From: CAWDCV01 sp963728125
GTDB lineage: Bacteria > Actinomycetota > Actinomycetes > CAWDCV01
DNA: 64,000 nt
NCBI GenBank assembly: GCA_963728125.1
Contig: CAVSIZ010000011.1
Span: 124,001-188,000 of the forward strand
Direction of reading: 5' to 3'
The translations under genes and the position numbers were made by a program. Under the pieces are notes generated by a model. That model was given only the letters and a program-made list of their open reading frames with translations. It was not told the origin of the DNA and ran no database searches. Numbering within the stretch: the first letter of the stretch is position 1; every line of letters starts with the position of its first letter. Shown here one piece after another: positions 1 through 8,697 of the stretch.

Positions 1-195
1 CGCCGCGTCGAGTCGAGGAGGGGCAACGCGGCCTCAGCGGATGCTGAGCTCTGGGTCGCGCCCGCCGTGTGGAAGCAGGTCGTCGCCGAGGTACGTGACG
101 CGATGACGACGTTGCACCAAGCAGCACAGGCGCCGCGCGCGAAGGGCACGCAGCCGGTGAGTGCCACCGTCGCGCTGTTCCGGATGAGGTCGTGA
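1..195 (+). CDS. C-terminal end of a helix-turn-helix regulator (5' truncated by window)
   Basis: An open frame enters from the window edge and ends with TGA at 193-195. The visible 64 residues are basic and alpha-helical, ending in a segment like PVSATVALFRMRS. This resembles the C-terminal helix of the ArsR-like winged-helix regulators that often precede MFS exporters in actinomycetes. The stop overlaps the GTG of the downstream transporter (GTGA), which argues for translational coupling and a shared transcript. The DNA-binding domain lies outside the window, so the family call is inference from the fragment and its neighbour. Confidence 0.5.
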   Translation, partial: RRVESRRGNAASADAELWVAPAVWKQVVAEVRDAMTTLHQAAQAPRAKGTQPVSATVALFRMRS

Positions 196-1424
196 GCGGC
201 GCGCTCGAACCGTTTCGGTCGCCTGCATTCCGCTTCCTGTTCGTCGGGCGCTTCGTCTCGTACCTGGGCACGGCCATCGCGCCGGTTGCGGTGGCATTCG
301 CCGTCCTCGACCTCGGCGGATCGGCGAGCGATCTTGGACTGGTCCTCGCCGCACGATCCGTTCCGATGATCGTCTTCGTCCTCGTTGGCGGCGTCATAGC
401 GGATCGCCTGCCCCGGCAGTTCGTCCTCGTCGCTTCCAATGGGCTCAGCGCAGTCACTCAGGCAGCAGCAGCGGCACTACTGCTCTCGGACAACGCCAGC
501 ATCGCCTCGCTCATGGCGCTCGAGGCAGTCAACGGAGCGTCGAATGCGTTTCTCTTTCCTGCGATTGTTGGCATCACCCCTCAGACCGTCTCGCCGCCGG
601 TCCTCCAGCAGGCGAACGCGTCGCTGCGACTCGGGCAGAACGCGGCGTTCATCGGCGGATCCGCGGTGGCCGGATTCCTCGTAGCCACCATCGGGTCCGG
701 GTGGAGTCTGGCCATCGACGCCGCGACCTTCGCGCTCGGCGCGCTGTTTCTGTCCCGGATCCGGCTGCCTCGCGGCGATCGCATCGTCGGCGGCAGCGCG
801 CTGCGTGAGTTGCGTGAGGGCTGGACAGAGTTTCGCGCGCGCACCTGGGTGTGGGTGATCGTCGTGCAGTTCACGTTCGTCAACCTTGCGCTGGCTTGCG
901 CGTACACGACGCTCGGCCCCGTCATCGCCGACGACACGGTTGGCCGGCGGGTCTGGGGACTTGTTCTCGCGAGTCAAGCGATCGGCCTGATTCTCGGTGG
1001 ACTGCTGGCACTGCGGGTGCGGCCGTTGCGACCGCTGCGCTTCGGCGTGGCCTTCAGCGTGCTGATCGCTCCCCTGCTCGGCGCGCTCGCCTTCGCACCG
1101 CAAGCCCTTCCCCTCGTGCTGTGCGCCGTTGCGGCCGGAATCGGGATCGAGGTGTTCAGCGTCACGTGGGACCTGTCCCTGCAGCAGCACATTCCCTCGG
1201 ATCGGCTGAGCCGGGTCGCGTCGTACGACGTCCTCGGCTCCTTCGTCTTCATCCCGGTGGGGTACGTCGCCGCAGGCCCCCTGTCGGATGTCTTTGGCAT
1301 CACTGCGACCGTCGCCGGCTGCGCCATCCTGGCCCTCGCGGGCGCGCTGGGCTCACTGTTCGTCCGCGATGTTCGTGATCTGCGGCGGACCGATGTCGAT
1401 GCAGCGCCGGCTCGAGCGTCGTAG
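192..1424 (+). CDS. MFS transporter, enterobactin-exporter-like (MFS_3)
   Basis: A 410-residue membrane protein with about twelve hydrophobic segments. The N-terminus places helix 1 at about residues 13-38, followed by the loop GGVIADRLPRQ at about 65-75, the MFS signature between helices 2 and 3 (G-x3-D-R-x-x-R-type). This is typical of drug or siderophore exporters of the EntS/MFS_3 group acting in the cytoplasmic membrane by proton antiport. The GTG start at 192 overlaps the stop of the upstream regulator fragment by 4 nt, suggesting a regulator-exporter unit. A YciI gene follows 20 nt downstream. The substrate cannot be told from sequence. Confidence 0.85.
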   Translation: MSGALEPFRSPAFRFLFVGRFVSYLGTAIAPVAVAFAVLDLGGSASDLGLVLAARSVPMIVFVLVGGVIADRLPRQFVLVASNGLSAVTQAAAAALLLSDNASIASLMALEAVNGASNAFLFPAIVGITPQTVSPPVLQQANASLRLGQNAAFIGGSAVAGFLVATIGSGWSLAIDAATFALGALFLSRIRLPRGDRIVGGSALRELREGWTEFRARTWVWVIVVQFTFVNLALACAYTTLGPVIADDTVGRRVWGLVLASQAIGLILGGLLALRVRPLRPLRFGVAFSVLIAPLLGALAFAPQALPLVLCAVAAGIGIEVFSVTWDLSLQQHIPSDRLSRVASYDVLGSFVFIPVGYVAAGPLSDVFGITATVAGCAILALAGALGSLFVRDVRDLRRTDVDAAPARAS

Positions 1425-1444
1425 GTGTAGAAGAGGAGACACTC

Positions 1445-1792
1445 ATGCGCTATCTACTCTTGCTGTACGACGATGCCGACCTGGTCGCTCACCTACCCGC
1501 AGACGAACTGAGGCGCATCTACGGTGAGCACCTCGCCTTCGTCGATCGGCTCCGCGAGGACGGTACATACGTGACGAGCGGACCACTCGACGCTCAAGCG
1601 GCCACCCAACTGCGACGCGATGACAGTGGCGCGGTCCTTGTTACTGACACGCCTCTGCCTGAGACGCGCGAAGTCCTCGGCAGCTTCTACTTGGTCGAGG
1701 TCGCAGACGAGGCCGCAGCTCGCGCTCTGGCCACCGCCATCCCCGCGAGCCCCGGGCTCCTTGTCACCACCATTCCGGTCGTGCCGATCTGA
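1445..1792 (+). CDS. YciI-like (YCII/DGPF) small protein
   Basis: A 115-residue alpha+beta protein beginning MRYLLLLYDD, the characteristic YCII-domain opening (dimeric ferredoxin-like fold). The family is common beside regulators and sigma factors in actinomycetes; enzymatic roles are established only for a few members. A clear Shine-Dalgarno (GAGGAGA at 1434-1440) precedes ATG 1445. The gene is 20 nt after the MFS gene, and its TGA overlaps the proposed CTG start of the next gene. Other YciI-like genes occur in this window at 8419, 33175 and as a remnant near 31.1 kb. Confidence 0.8.
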   Translation: MRYLLLLYDDADLVAHLPADELRRIYGEHLAFVDRLREDGTYVTSGPLDAQAATQLRRDDSGAVLVTDTPLPETREVLGSFYLVEVADEAAARALATAIPASPGLLVTTIPVVPI

Positions 1793-2907
1793 GCGGCGTC
1801 GAGGAGGATCCCGCGCGTTTCCGGTTCGGGATCGAGGCAGAGTTCGCTCTTCAGCGCAGCGACGGCTGGCTCGAGGAGCCGTCCACGCTGAGCTATCGCT
1901 CCGTGCAGGACGTGGTGGACGAGCTGCCGCAGTACGACGATCCTGACCTCGACGTCGGTGACCTCGGCATCAAGGCGAAGCGCTGGTACGTCGAGGGCGA
2001 CGAGCGGTTCGACGACTCAGGTCGGTTCCTGGACTGCGTGCTCAAGGGAATCGAAACCCGGACGCCTCCCCTGATCGGGATTGCGGCGACGATGGATGCC
2101 CTCGAGGAGCAGACAGAGGCCCTCGCCGAAGCCGTCGACCGACGAGGTTGGCGCCTGGTCAGCGTCGGCTGGCATCCGTACTGCACCGGCTACACAGCCA
2201 GCCCCGCGTACAACGCGTGGGAACTGCAGTTTCGAGAAGCGCACACCGAGTACGCCGCCCCTGACGTCTACATGCTGTCGTACGGACCGGATCTCAACCT
2301 GTCGCGACCGAAAGCCAGCGACGCCGACGCGGTCGATCTGGCACGCAAGCTCACGTTCTACAGTCCGCTGCTGGTTCCGCTCTCGTTCAGCTCGCCGTTC
2401 CAGTACGGCCGACCGACCGGCATGTTCTCGGTGCGGACCTACCACCGCACGGGACGACGCGCGGCCGCTCGCGCCTTCGTCGATCCCGCGAGCCCCCTGC
2501 TGATGGGTCACCAGGAGGCGCCTCCGCTGATCCACGCTGCTCGGGTTCCGGCGGAGCGAGGACGGGTGGAGTTCAAGGCCTTCGACGCGCTGCCATCGCC
2601 GCAGGCCTACCCGTCGCTGCTGGCGCTCCTGGCCGGGCTCGCCCTCGACATGAACCTGCTCGGACGCGCCGACGTGCCTGATGCTGCGGCCCATCGGCGT
2701 GCTGCGCGGCACGCCTTCGACGACCCCGAGCTGGCCGAGGGTGCTGCAGCTGTCGTCGACGCGGCTGCGCGGGCACTTGCCGGCTCGCCGTTGCTCGACC
2801 TGCTGCAGCCCGTGGTCGAGTCGGTTGCGTCGCGGCAAACCCCCGCTCATGCGATGCTCGAGACGTACGAGCTGTCCGGAGGTATTCGGCTACCAAGCGT
2901 TGATTGA
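1789..2907 (+). CDS. Glutamate-cysteine ligase-like protein (GCS2/EgtA-like), probable CTG start
   Basis: The protein resembles family-2 glutamate-cysteine ligases (carboxylate-amine ligases that make gamma-glutamyl peptides). The ATP-grasp-like N-terminal signature RFGIEAEFAL is encoded at about 1819-1848, upstream of the first GTG (1903), so that GTG cannot be the start. No ATG, GTG or TTG exists in this frame between the previous gene and the signature. The best candidate is CTG 1789, overlapping the previous TGA as CTGA, giving 372 residues. Other family-like segments are ETRTPP (about residue 91), SVGWHPY and YGPDLNLSRP. It is followed 21 nt later by a flavin oxidase. The substrate is unknown; gamma-Glu-Cys synthesis is only one option. 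Confidence 0.7.
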   Translation: MSGVEEDPARFRFGIEAEFALQRSDGWLEEPSTLSYRSVQDVVDELPQYDDPDLDVGDLGIKAKRWYVEGDERFDDSGRFLDCVLKGIETRTPPLIGIAATMDALEEQTEALAEAVDRRGWRLVSVGWHPYCTGYTASPAYNAWELQFREAHTEYAAPDVYMLSYGPDLNLSRPKASDADAVDLARKLTFYSPLLVPLSFSSPFQYGRPTGMFSVRTYHRTGRRAAARAFVDPASPLLMGHQEAPPLIHAARVPAERGRVEFKAFDALPSPQAYPSLLALLAGLALDMNLLGRADVPDAAAHRRAARHAFDDPELAEGAAAVVDAAARALAGSPLLDLLQPVVESVASRQTPAHAMLETYELSGGIRLPSVD

Positions 2908-2928
2908 GCGGAGTCGTGGGAGGACTGC

Positions 2929-3879
2929 GTGCAGCAGGGCGTCGCAGTGGTCGGCGCCGGACCGCTGGGGGCAGCCACCGCACGTGAGCTCGTCCATCGC
3001 GGGGTCCCGAATGTCGTGCTCCTCGACGGTGAGTCCCCGGACGACCACCGTGCCCCACGCGCCGCCTACCGCAGCTCCGGCGGCAGCATCTGCTGGTACC
3101 GCTCCGACCCGGCCAAGGCCGAGCTGATCCGAACGACAGCGGAACACGTGCAGCGCCGGGTTGCCGACGGTGCTCGCATCGACGTCCGCGAGCTGCCCTA
3201 CCTCTTGCTCGAGCACGGAGTCCAGGTGCCCGCGTTGAACGTCAACAGCAGCGAGCTCGTCACGGACCTGGTGGGCGAGGCGACTCGTGGTGGCGCGCTG
3301 TTGCAGCGGACAGGCGTGGTCGACGCCATCACGCCGACGCAGACCGGGTGGGAGGTTCGGTCGGGACCGGACTCTGGGGCGGACATTGTGACGGCAACGG
3401 TCGTGGTGCTCGCGCTCGGCGTGGGCAACGTCTCCCTCTTACCTGGGCTGCAGCCACGGTTGGAGAAGCGTCAGCTGTTCGTGCTCGACCTGCCGGTGGA
3501 TGAGGACCGGGCGCGGATGCCCCACGTCGTCGCGCGAGTCGGCCATGGCTACGCGTACGTGTTTGTCAAGAACCTTCCGGAAGGTCAGCGCGTGCTCCTC
3601 GGCCACGAGGACCTCGTGCCCGACGACGACCCCACCGGGCCGGTGGACTACCTCGCTCAGCTACTCGAGGCTGGTGTCGCGGACGCCTTCCCGTTCCTCG
3701 GCGCGGCACGCGCCGGCCGCATCCTGTGGGGGATGGACTGGGCCGACAAGTTTCCCCAGGTCTGCGTTGGCGAACAGCCGACGCTGCTGGCCATCAATTG
3801 CGGGAGCGGTGTTCGGGCCTGCATTGGCGCTGGGCGCGCGGCTGCGGACGCGGTCGACCGCGCGTTGAGCGCCGGCTGA
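2929..3879 (+). CDS. FAD-dependent amine oxidase (DAO family)
   Basis: A 316-residue flavoprotein with an N-terminal Rossmann motif VVGAGPLGAATA (about residues 7-18) and a C-terminal second FAD-contact segment NCGSGVRACIGAGRAAADAV. This arrangement is typical of DadA/glycine-oxidase-type enzymes that oxidise C-N bonds of amino acids or N-methylated amines. It is shorter than most DAO enzymes (about 370), and the FAD-loop is followed by an atypical RSSGGSICWYR segment. A strong ribosome site (GGGAGGA, 2918-2924) supports GTG 2929. It lies 21 nt after the GCS2-like gene and 10 nt before copC, so co-transcription is likely. The substrate is not predictable. Confidence 0.75.
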   Translation: MQQGVAVVGAGPLGAATARELVHRGVPNVVLLDGESPDDHRAPRAAYRSSGGSICWYRSDPAKAELIRTTAEHVQRRVADGARIDVRELPYLLLEHGVQVPALNVNSSELVTDLVGEATRGGALLQRTGVVDAITPTQTGWEVRSGPDSGADIVTATVVVLALGVGNVSLLPGLQPRLEKRQLFVLDLPVDEDRARMPHVVARVGHGYAYVFVKNLPEGQRVLLGHEDLVPDDDPTGPVDYLAQLLEAGVADAFPFLGAARAGRILWGMDWADKFPQVCVGEQPTLLAINCGSGVRACIGAGRAAADAVDRALSAG

Positions 3880-3889
3880 CGGTGTCCTT

Positions 3890-4525
3890 GTGACCGAACC
3901 TGCCTACGGTGGCGGGGTGGGCAAAACGCGTGGCTGGGTGCTCGTGGGCCTCACCGTGGTCGCGGCAGTTGTCGTGTTCTCTGCGCCCCCGGCGCTGGCC
4001 CATACCTCGCTGCTATCGAGCACGCCCGCCGATAGCGCGGAACTCGATGCCCCACCCGCTGCCGTCGAGCTCGTCTTCACCGAGCCGGTGAACCCCGAGC
4101 TCGTCACCGTCGTCGTCACGAACACCGCCGGAACACAGTGGCAGGCCGGTGCCCCAGTCGTCTCCGACGCGAACGTCTCGCAGCCGCTTCAGCCACTGAC
4201 CGAGGCTGGCGAGTACGTCGTGGCGTACCGCGTGGTGTCGGCCGATGGCCATCCCGTCAGCGGGCAGGTGGGGTTCGTGCTGAGGTTGCCCGCACCTGCG
4301 CCCACCAACACCTCCACCGCTTCGCCGAGTGTCACCGCCTTGCCGACGTCGACTCCGGTCGCCGCTCGCGCGCAGCCACCATCCACCGAGGACTCCGCGA
4401 GCAGTTCCGCCTGGACATACGCTGCGATCGGGCTCCCTGTCGCAGCGCTGCTGTTCGCCGTCGGCATGGGGATCGCCCGATCTCGAGCCCGATCCCGAGG
4501 AGGCACGGGGGGCCATGTCCGTTGA
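3890..4525 (+). CDS. copC: CopC-domain copper-binding protein, secreted and membrane-tethered
   Basis: A 211-residue exported copper protein. A signal peptide (hydrophobic about 14-31) ends PALA-HTSLL, so the mature chain starts with His38, the N-terminal copper brace ligand of CopC. Asp119 and His121 in the motif SADGHPVSG supply the rest of the Cu(II) site. A Pro/Thr/Ser-rich linker (about 134-170) leads to a C-terminal membrane segment (about 174-193) and a basic tail. GTG 3890 is used here; an in-frame GTG at 3917, closer to the signal peptide, is also possible. The stop overlaps the copD-ctaG start by 11 nt. CopC delivers extracytoplasmic copper to CopD. Confidence 0.88.
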   Translation: MTEPAYGGGVGKTRGWVLVGLTVVAAVVVFSAPPALAHTSLLSSTPADSAELDAPPAAVELVFTEPVNPELVTVVVTNTAGTQWQAGAPVVSDANVSQPLQPLTEAGEYVVAYRVVSADGHPVSGQVGFVLRLPAPAPTNTSTASPSVTALPTSTPVAARAQPPSTEDSASSSAWTYAAIGLPVAALLFAVGMGIARSRARSRGGTGGHVR

Positions 4526-6548
4526 CCGCGAGTCACGACCGGCCGCCGTGCCCGTCGAGGTGCCAGTCGAGGAGCCGGTCGAGGTCCCGGCGTCGGCGCC
4601 CCCGCCCGGCACCGTGCTCGCACTGTCGATCTCGGCCGGAATCGCAGTCCTCCTGCTGGGCCTGTGGGCCGGTAATGCCCTGACCCCGGAGGTCATCCCC
4701 GGACTGCCGAGCGCCGGCCCATTCACCCCCTGGGCACTGCCCATCGCCAAGTTCGTGTTCGACCTGAGTGCGCTGGTCACAGTGGGCGCGTTGGTCGCCG
4801 CCGTGGCACTCGTGCCTTCCACGGGAGCGGACGTGACGGCAACGGGCATCCGCTGCCTGCGTGCGGCCGCCGTCTGGGCTGCGGTGTGGGCTGCGAGTGC
4901 CCTGGTCACGTTCGTACTCACGCTGGCGGACATCCTCGGTGTCCCGGCATCGCAGGTCCTCGACAGCAACACCCTGAGTAGCTTCGCCGGGTCGATTTCC
5001 CAGGGACGCGCGCTGCTGTTCGTCTTCGGACTCGCCGTGATCGTTGCGGCGGCTGCACCGTTCGTCGTGTCGCTCGACTCGGGAGCCGTACTGCTCCTGG
5101 TGAGCGTCGTCGCGCTGCTCCCCGTTCCCCTCACCGGTCACGCCGCCGGCGCCGCCGACCACGATGTGGCGACGTCGAGCCTGGTGGCCCATGTCGTGGC
5201 TGGCTCCCTGTGGGTGGGTGGGCTGCTCGCCCTCGTGCTGTACGTGCGGCGCTCGAGTGGTGCGCTCTCGGTTGCGGTACCGAGGTTCAGCGCGCTCGCC
5301 CTGTGGTGCTACATCGCGATCGGGCTCTCGGGTCTCGTCAACGCCTGGGTGCGGCTCGGCGGCGTCGAGGCGCTGTGGAGCTCGCGCTACGGGCTCCTCG
5401 TCGTGGGCAAGGTTGCGGCCTTCGTCGCACTCGGCGTCTTCGGCTGGTGGCACCGCCGCCGCGCGCAGTCATTCCTCCGACTCGCAGCGGGCGAGGTCGT
5501 CGTCATGACCGCGACGATCGGCCTGGCGGTGGCGCTGTCACGAACGCGCACGCCGGTTCCGGACGTTCCGGCCACGGACGTCTCCGCCGCGGAGTCGGTG
5601 CTGGGCTTCGATCTGCCGCCGTACTCCCTGAGCGAGGTCCTCACCGGCTGGCGGCCCGACATGATCGTGCTGCTCGTCGTCGGTACTGTCCTGTGGCTCT
5701 ATCTCGCCGGGGTGCGTCGGCTGTCTCGACGCGACGTCCACTGGCCCTTCGGGCGAACGCTGGCGTGGATCGGTGGACTGGCCGTCGCCGCGTTCGTCCT
5801 CAACAGCGGGCTCGCGGCGTACGGCCGAGCTCTGTTCAGCGCGCACATGCTGCAGCACATGACGCTGACGATGATCGTGCCCATCCTGCTGGGCATGGGA
5901 GCGCCGATCACGCTGGCGCTGCGTGCCTTGCCAGCACATCCGGCAACCGGTCCGCGCGGCGCTCGAGAATGGCTGCTCGTGATGCTGCACAGCCGCATCG
6001 CGCGCTTTCTCACCCATCCCGTCGTGGCGCTGACGCTCTACGTCGTCACGTTGTACGGCTTCTACTTCACGCCGCTGTTCGACCTGTCGCATCGCAGCCA
6101 TCTCGCGCATGCGCTGATGCATCTGCATTTCATCGCGATCGGCTGCCTCTACTTCTGGCCCATTCTCGGCATCGACCCGATGCCGCGTAAGTTGCCGCCG
6201 CTCGGCAGGATCCTGCTGCTGTTTGCCAGCGTGCCATTCCATGCATTCTTCGGCGTTGCGCTCATGTCCAGCTCGACAGTGCTGAGCGAAGAGTGGTACG
6301 CCAGCCTCGGCTTGCCGTGGGTCGACTCGCTGCTGGCTGACCAGAACGTCGGCGCCGGCATCGCGTGGTCGTTCGGCGAGGTGCCGACGGTCCTCGTCCT
6401 GCTTGCGATATTCGTCCAGTGGTATCGCTCGGACAACCGCGAGGCGAAGCGTGCCGATCGTCGGGCCGACCGCGACGGCGATGCGGAGCTGGCCGCGTAC
6501 AACGACTACCTGGCCCACCTGGCGAACCGCCACGAGCAGCGGAGCTAG
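4515..6548 (+). CDS. CopD-CtaG fusion: copper import / cytochrome oxidase assembly membrane protein
   Basis: A 677-residue polytopic protein. ATG 4515 is chosen because upstream codons in this frame are only the shadow of copC. The N-terminal half (about residues 30-360) has eight or so membrane helices with CopD-type conserved histidines (LTGHAAGAADHD, SLVAHVVAGSLWVGG). The C-terminal half (about 390-640) is a caa3-type CtaG domain with HMLQHM and HALMHLHFIAIG, histidines that hold copper. Such fusions are widespread in actinomycetes and are thought to move copper from CopC across the membrane for cytochrome oxidase maturation. Starts inside copC, indicating coupled translation. Confidence 0.88.
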   Translation: MSVDRESRPAAVPVEVPVEEPVEVPASAPPPGTVLALSISAGIAVLLLGLWAGNALTPEVIPGLPSAGPFTPWALPIAKFVFDLSALVTVGALVAAVALVPSTGADVTATGIRCLRAAAVWAAVWAASALVTFVLTLADILGVPASQVLDSNTLSSFAGSISQGRALLFVFGLAVIVAAAAPFVVSLDSGAVLLLVSVVALLPVPLTGHAAGAADHDVATSSLVAHVVAGSLWVGGLLALVLYVRRSSGALSVAVPRFSALALWCYIAIGLSGLVNAWVRLGGVEALWSSRYGLLVVGKVAAFVALGVFGWWHRRRAQSFLRLAAGEVVVMTATIGLAVALSRTRTPVPDVPATDVSAAESVLGFDLPPYSLSEVLTGWRPDMIVLLVVGTVLWLYLAGVRRLSRRDVHWPFGRTLAWIGGLAVAAFVLNSGLAAYGRALFSAHMLQHMTLTMIVPILLGMGAPITLALRALPAHPATGPRGAREWLLVMLHSRIARFLTHPVVALTLYVVTLYGFYFTPLFDLSHRSHLAHALMHLHFIAIGCLYFWPILGIDPMPRKLPPLGRILLLFASVPFHAFFGVALMSSSTVLSEEWYASLGLPWVDSLLADQNVGAGIAWSFGEVPTVLVLLAIFVQWYRSDNREAKRADRRADRDGDAELAAYNDYLAHLANRHEQRS

Positions 6549-6595
6549 GATGCCGCGGCACACGCACGTCGGAATGGCACGAGGAGACAGCCAAG

Positions 6596-6799
6596 ATGCC
6601 TCAGGGCAAGGTGAAGTGGTTCAACTCCGAGAAGGGCTACGGGTTCATCGCGCAAGACGACGGTGGTCCGGATGTCTTCGTCCACTACTCGGCGATTGCG
6701 TCGAGCGGCTACCGCACGCTGGACGAAGAACAGCTCGTCGAGTTCGAGGTCGTGCAGGGGCAGAAGGGTCCGCAGGCGGACAACGTCCGGCCGCTCTAA
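6596..6799 (+). CDS. Cold-shock-domain protein (CspA family)
   Basis: A 67-residue single cold-shock domain, the usual length for the family. RNP1 is KGYGFI (residues 16-21) and RNP2 is VFVHY (29-33). It binds single-stranded RNA/DNA and acts as an RNA chaperone and antiterminator. ATG 6596 is set by the universal opening PQGKVKWFN; GAGGAG lies about 10 nt upstream. It sits 47 nt after copD-ctaG and before the GGT-like gene, with no obvious functional link to either. Confidence 0.93.
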   Translation: MPQGKVKWFNSEKGYGFIAQDDGGPDVFVHYSAIASSGYRTLDEEQLVEFEVVQGQKGPQADNVRPL

Positions 6800-6842
6800 G
6801 CCCGTTCTGTAGCCCGCGGCGACCGCATCGTCCCTGCCTGGG

Positions 6843-8399
6843 ATGATGCCGGCCATGGGTACCCGGGTCGCTGTGGCGGCGAGCAACTCGATCGCCACGG
6901 ACGCTGGCCTGCGCCTCGCCGAGCTCGGCGGCAACGCTGTCGACAGTGCGATCGCGGCCGTCCTGGTGGCCATGGTGTGCGAGCCAGGCGTCGCGTCGCT
7001 GGGCGGTGGCGCATTCGTCACCCTGGCGCCGGCTGACGGATCGCCGCCGGTCACCGTCGACGGCAACGTCGAGATGCCCGGCCGCGGCCTCGATGCGGAC
7101 CGCTTCGGTCACGGCGTGCGCGACATCTTCACCGACTACGCCGGCGGGACGGCGATGGGCGTTGGGCACGGGTCGGTGGCCACGCCCGGTGCGCTGGCTG
7201 CCTACGGCCTGGCTCACTCCCGGTACGGTCGCGCACCATGGCGTGAGGTCGTCGCTCCGGTCGTCGAGGCCGCCCAGAAGGGCTTCCCGCTCGGGCGGAT
7301 CTCGGCGGAGTACCTCGGTTACGTCCATGAGTTGGTGTACGGCTGGCAGGCGGACAGCTACGCCGCCCTGCACGACGACGATGGGCGCCTGCTCGGTGCC
7401 GGCGACATCATTCACATCCCGCACCTGGCGGAGTCGCTTGAGCTCATTGCCACCGAGGGCCCCGACGTCTTCTATCGCGGAGAGATCGCCGAACGCATCG
7501 CCGCCGACATGGCCGAGAACGACGGTCTGGTCACGGCGCAGGACCTGGCCGAGTATGCCGCCGACGAGCGCCCCGCGCTGTCGACGACGCTGCATTCGGC
7601 CAGTGGCGAGTGGCAGTTAGCCACGAATCCGCCACCGGCGATCGGTGGTGTGGTCCTCGCGGCAATGCTGCATCTTGCCGACAAGCTCGCACCTGACGAC
7701 CTCGTGCACCTCATTGCCGTTCAGGACGCAGTGTTGCGATTCCGCACGGACGTTCTCGACGTTGCGCCCGACAGGTCGGCCGCTGCAGCGAGGCTCCTTG
7801 ACATGGTCGCATCCGGCAAGCTCGTGGCGAATCGCCTGCCGACATCGGCATCGACGGTGCACGTATCGGCCGTCGACGCGGAAGGCGCAGCGTGTTCCAT
7901 TACCTCCTCAGCGGGATACGGCTCCGGCGTGATGACGCCGGGAACCGGAATCTGGCTGAACAACTGCCTCGGTGAGCAGGAGCTGAACCGGCTCGGCCTG
8001 CATTCGTTGCCGCCGGGAGAACGACTCGCCTCCAACATGGCGCCCAGCGTGGGACGCGGCCCACACGGCGAGGTGCTCGCTATTGGTTCCCCTGGCGCCA
8101 ACCGCATCACCACGGCCCTTCAGCAGGTCATCACTGCATTCGTCGATGGCGGCATGCCGCTCGCCGACGCAATCGCGAGACCTCGGCTTCACGTCCGGCA
8201 CCCGGTCGGCCGTCACGGTGCTGCGGTGGTCGAGTACGAGCGCGATCTCGAGCTTCCCGAGCTGCCGTGGCGTACCCACGAACACAAGGTGCACTCGATG
8301 TACTTCGGCGGCGTCGCTGCAGCGTTGCGTACCGCTGACGGCGAGCTCGAGGCAGCAGCTGACCCGCGCCGGTCGGCGGTCGTCGCGGTCAGCGCCTGA
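6843..8399 (+). CDS. Gamma-glutamyltranspeptidase-like Ntn-hydrolase
   Basis: A 518-residue protein of the gamma-glutamyltransferase family, which cleaves gamma-glutamyl bonds after autoproteolysis into two subunits. The large-subunit opening AASNSIATDAGLRLAELGGNAVD is family-typical, as is SLGGGAF. The nucleophile at the small-subunit start is Thr338 in STVHVSAVD, aligning with the TTHxSV motif. It has no obvious signal peptide, so it may be cytoplasmic, unlike classical GGT; ATG 6855 is an alternative start. It is shorter than E. coli GGT (about 580), and several substrate-binding loops look changed, so the substrate may differ (cephalosporin-acylase-like or other). Confidence 0.82.
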   Translation: MMPAMGTRVAVAASNSIATDAGLRLAELGGNAVDSAIAAVLVAMVCEPGVASLGGGAFVTLAPADGSPPVTVDGNVEMPGRGLDADRFGHGVRDIFTDYAGGTAMGVGHGSVATPGALAAYGLAHSRYGRAPWREVVAPVVEAAQKGFPLGRISAEYLGYVHELVYGWQADSYAALHDDDGRLLGAGDIIHIPHLAESLELIATEGPDVFYRGEIAERIAADMAENDGLVTAQDLAEYAADERPALSTTLHSASGEWQLATNPPPAIGGVVLAAMLHLADKLAPDDLVHLIAVQDAVLRFRTDVLDVAPDRSAAAARLLDMVASGKLVANRLPTSASTVHVSAVDAEGAACSITSSAGYGSGVMTPGTGIWLNNCLGEQELNRLGLHSLPPGERLASNMAPSVGRGPHGEVLAIGSPGANRITTALQQVITAFVDGGMPLADAIARPRLHVRHPVGRHGAAVVEYERDLELPELPWRTHEHKVHSMYFGGVAAALRTADGELEAAADPRRSAVVAVSA

Positions 8400-8418
8400 C
8401 GTCGCTCAGCAGCAGATG

Positions 8419-8697
8419 TTAGAGCGGCAGCGGCGACCACTCGCGCACGCTGACGACCTCGACCCCATCGACCGAGTAGTAGGGGTCGTCGGCAACAACC
8501 GCGTCCGCAGCAGCCCGGTCGGGCACGTCGAGCAGGATGAGCGACCCAGACTCGTCAGCCAGCGGACCAGCGAGCACGACGATGCCGTCGGCCTTGAGCG
8601 ATGCGAGACGGTCGCGGTGCGCCGGGCGTGCGGCGAGTCGCTGGGTGCTGTCCGATCCAAAGGACAACTCGAGAACGAACATGGCCGATTCGACCAC
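8419..8697 (-). CDS. YciI-like (YCII) small protein
   Basis: A protein of up to 92 residues; the family start is probably Met6 (MFVLELSFG, position 8682). Typical YCII features are the H-R-x-R-L helix region (RPAHRDRLASLKADG) and the VLAGPLAD strand with the following acidic loop. Function is unassigned; members fold as ferredoxin-like dimers. It lies immediately downstream of hsp20, and the hsp20 reading frame runs into its 5' end. It is convergent with the GGT-like gene, 19 nt apart. Confidence 0.78.
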   Translation of the reverse strand: MVESAMFVLELSFGSDSTQRLAARPAHRDRLASLKADGIVVLAGPLADESGSLILLDVPDRAAADAVVADDPYYSVDGVEVVSVREWSPLPL

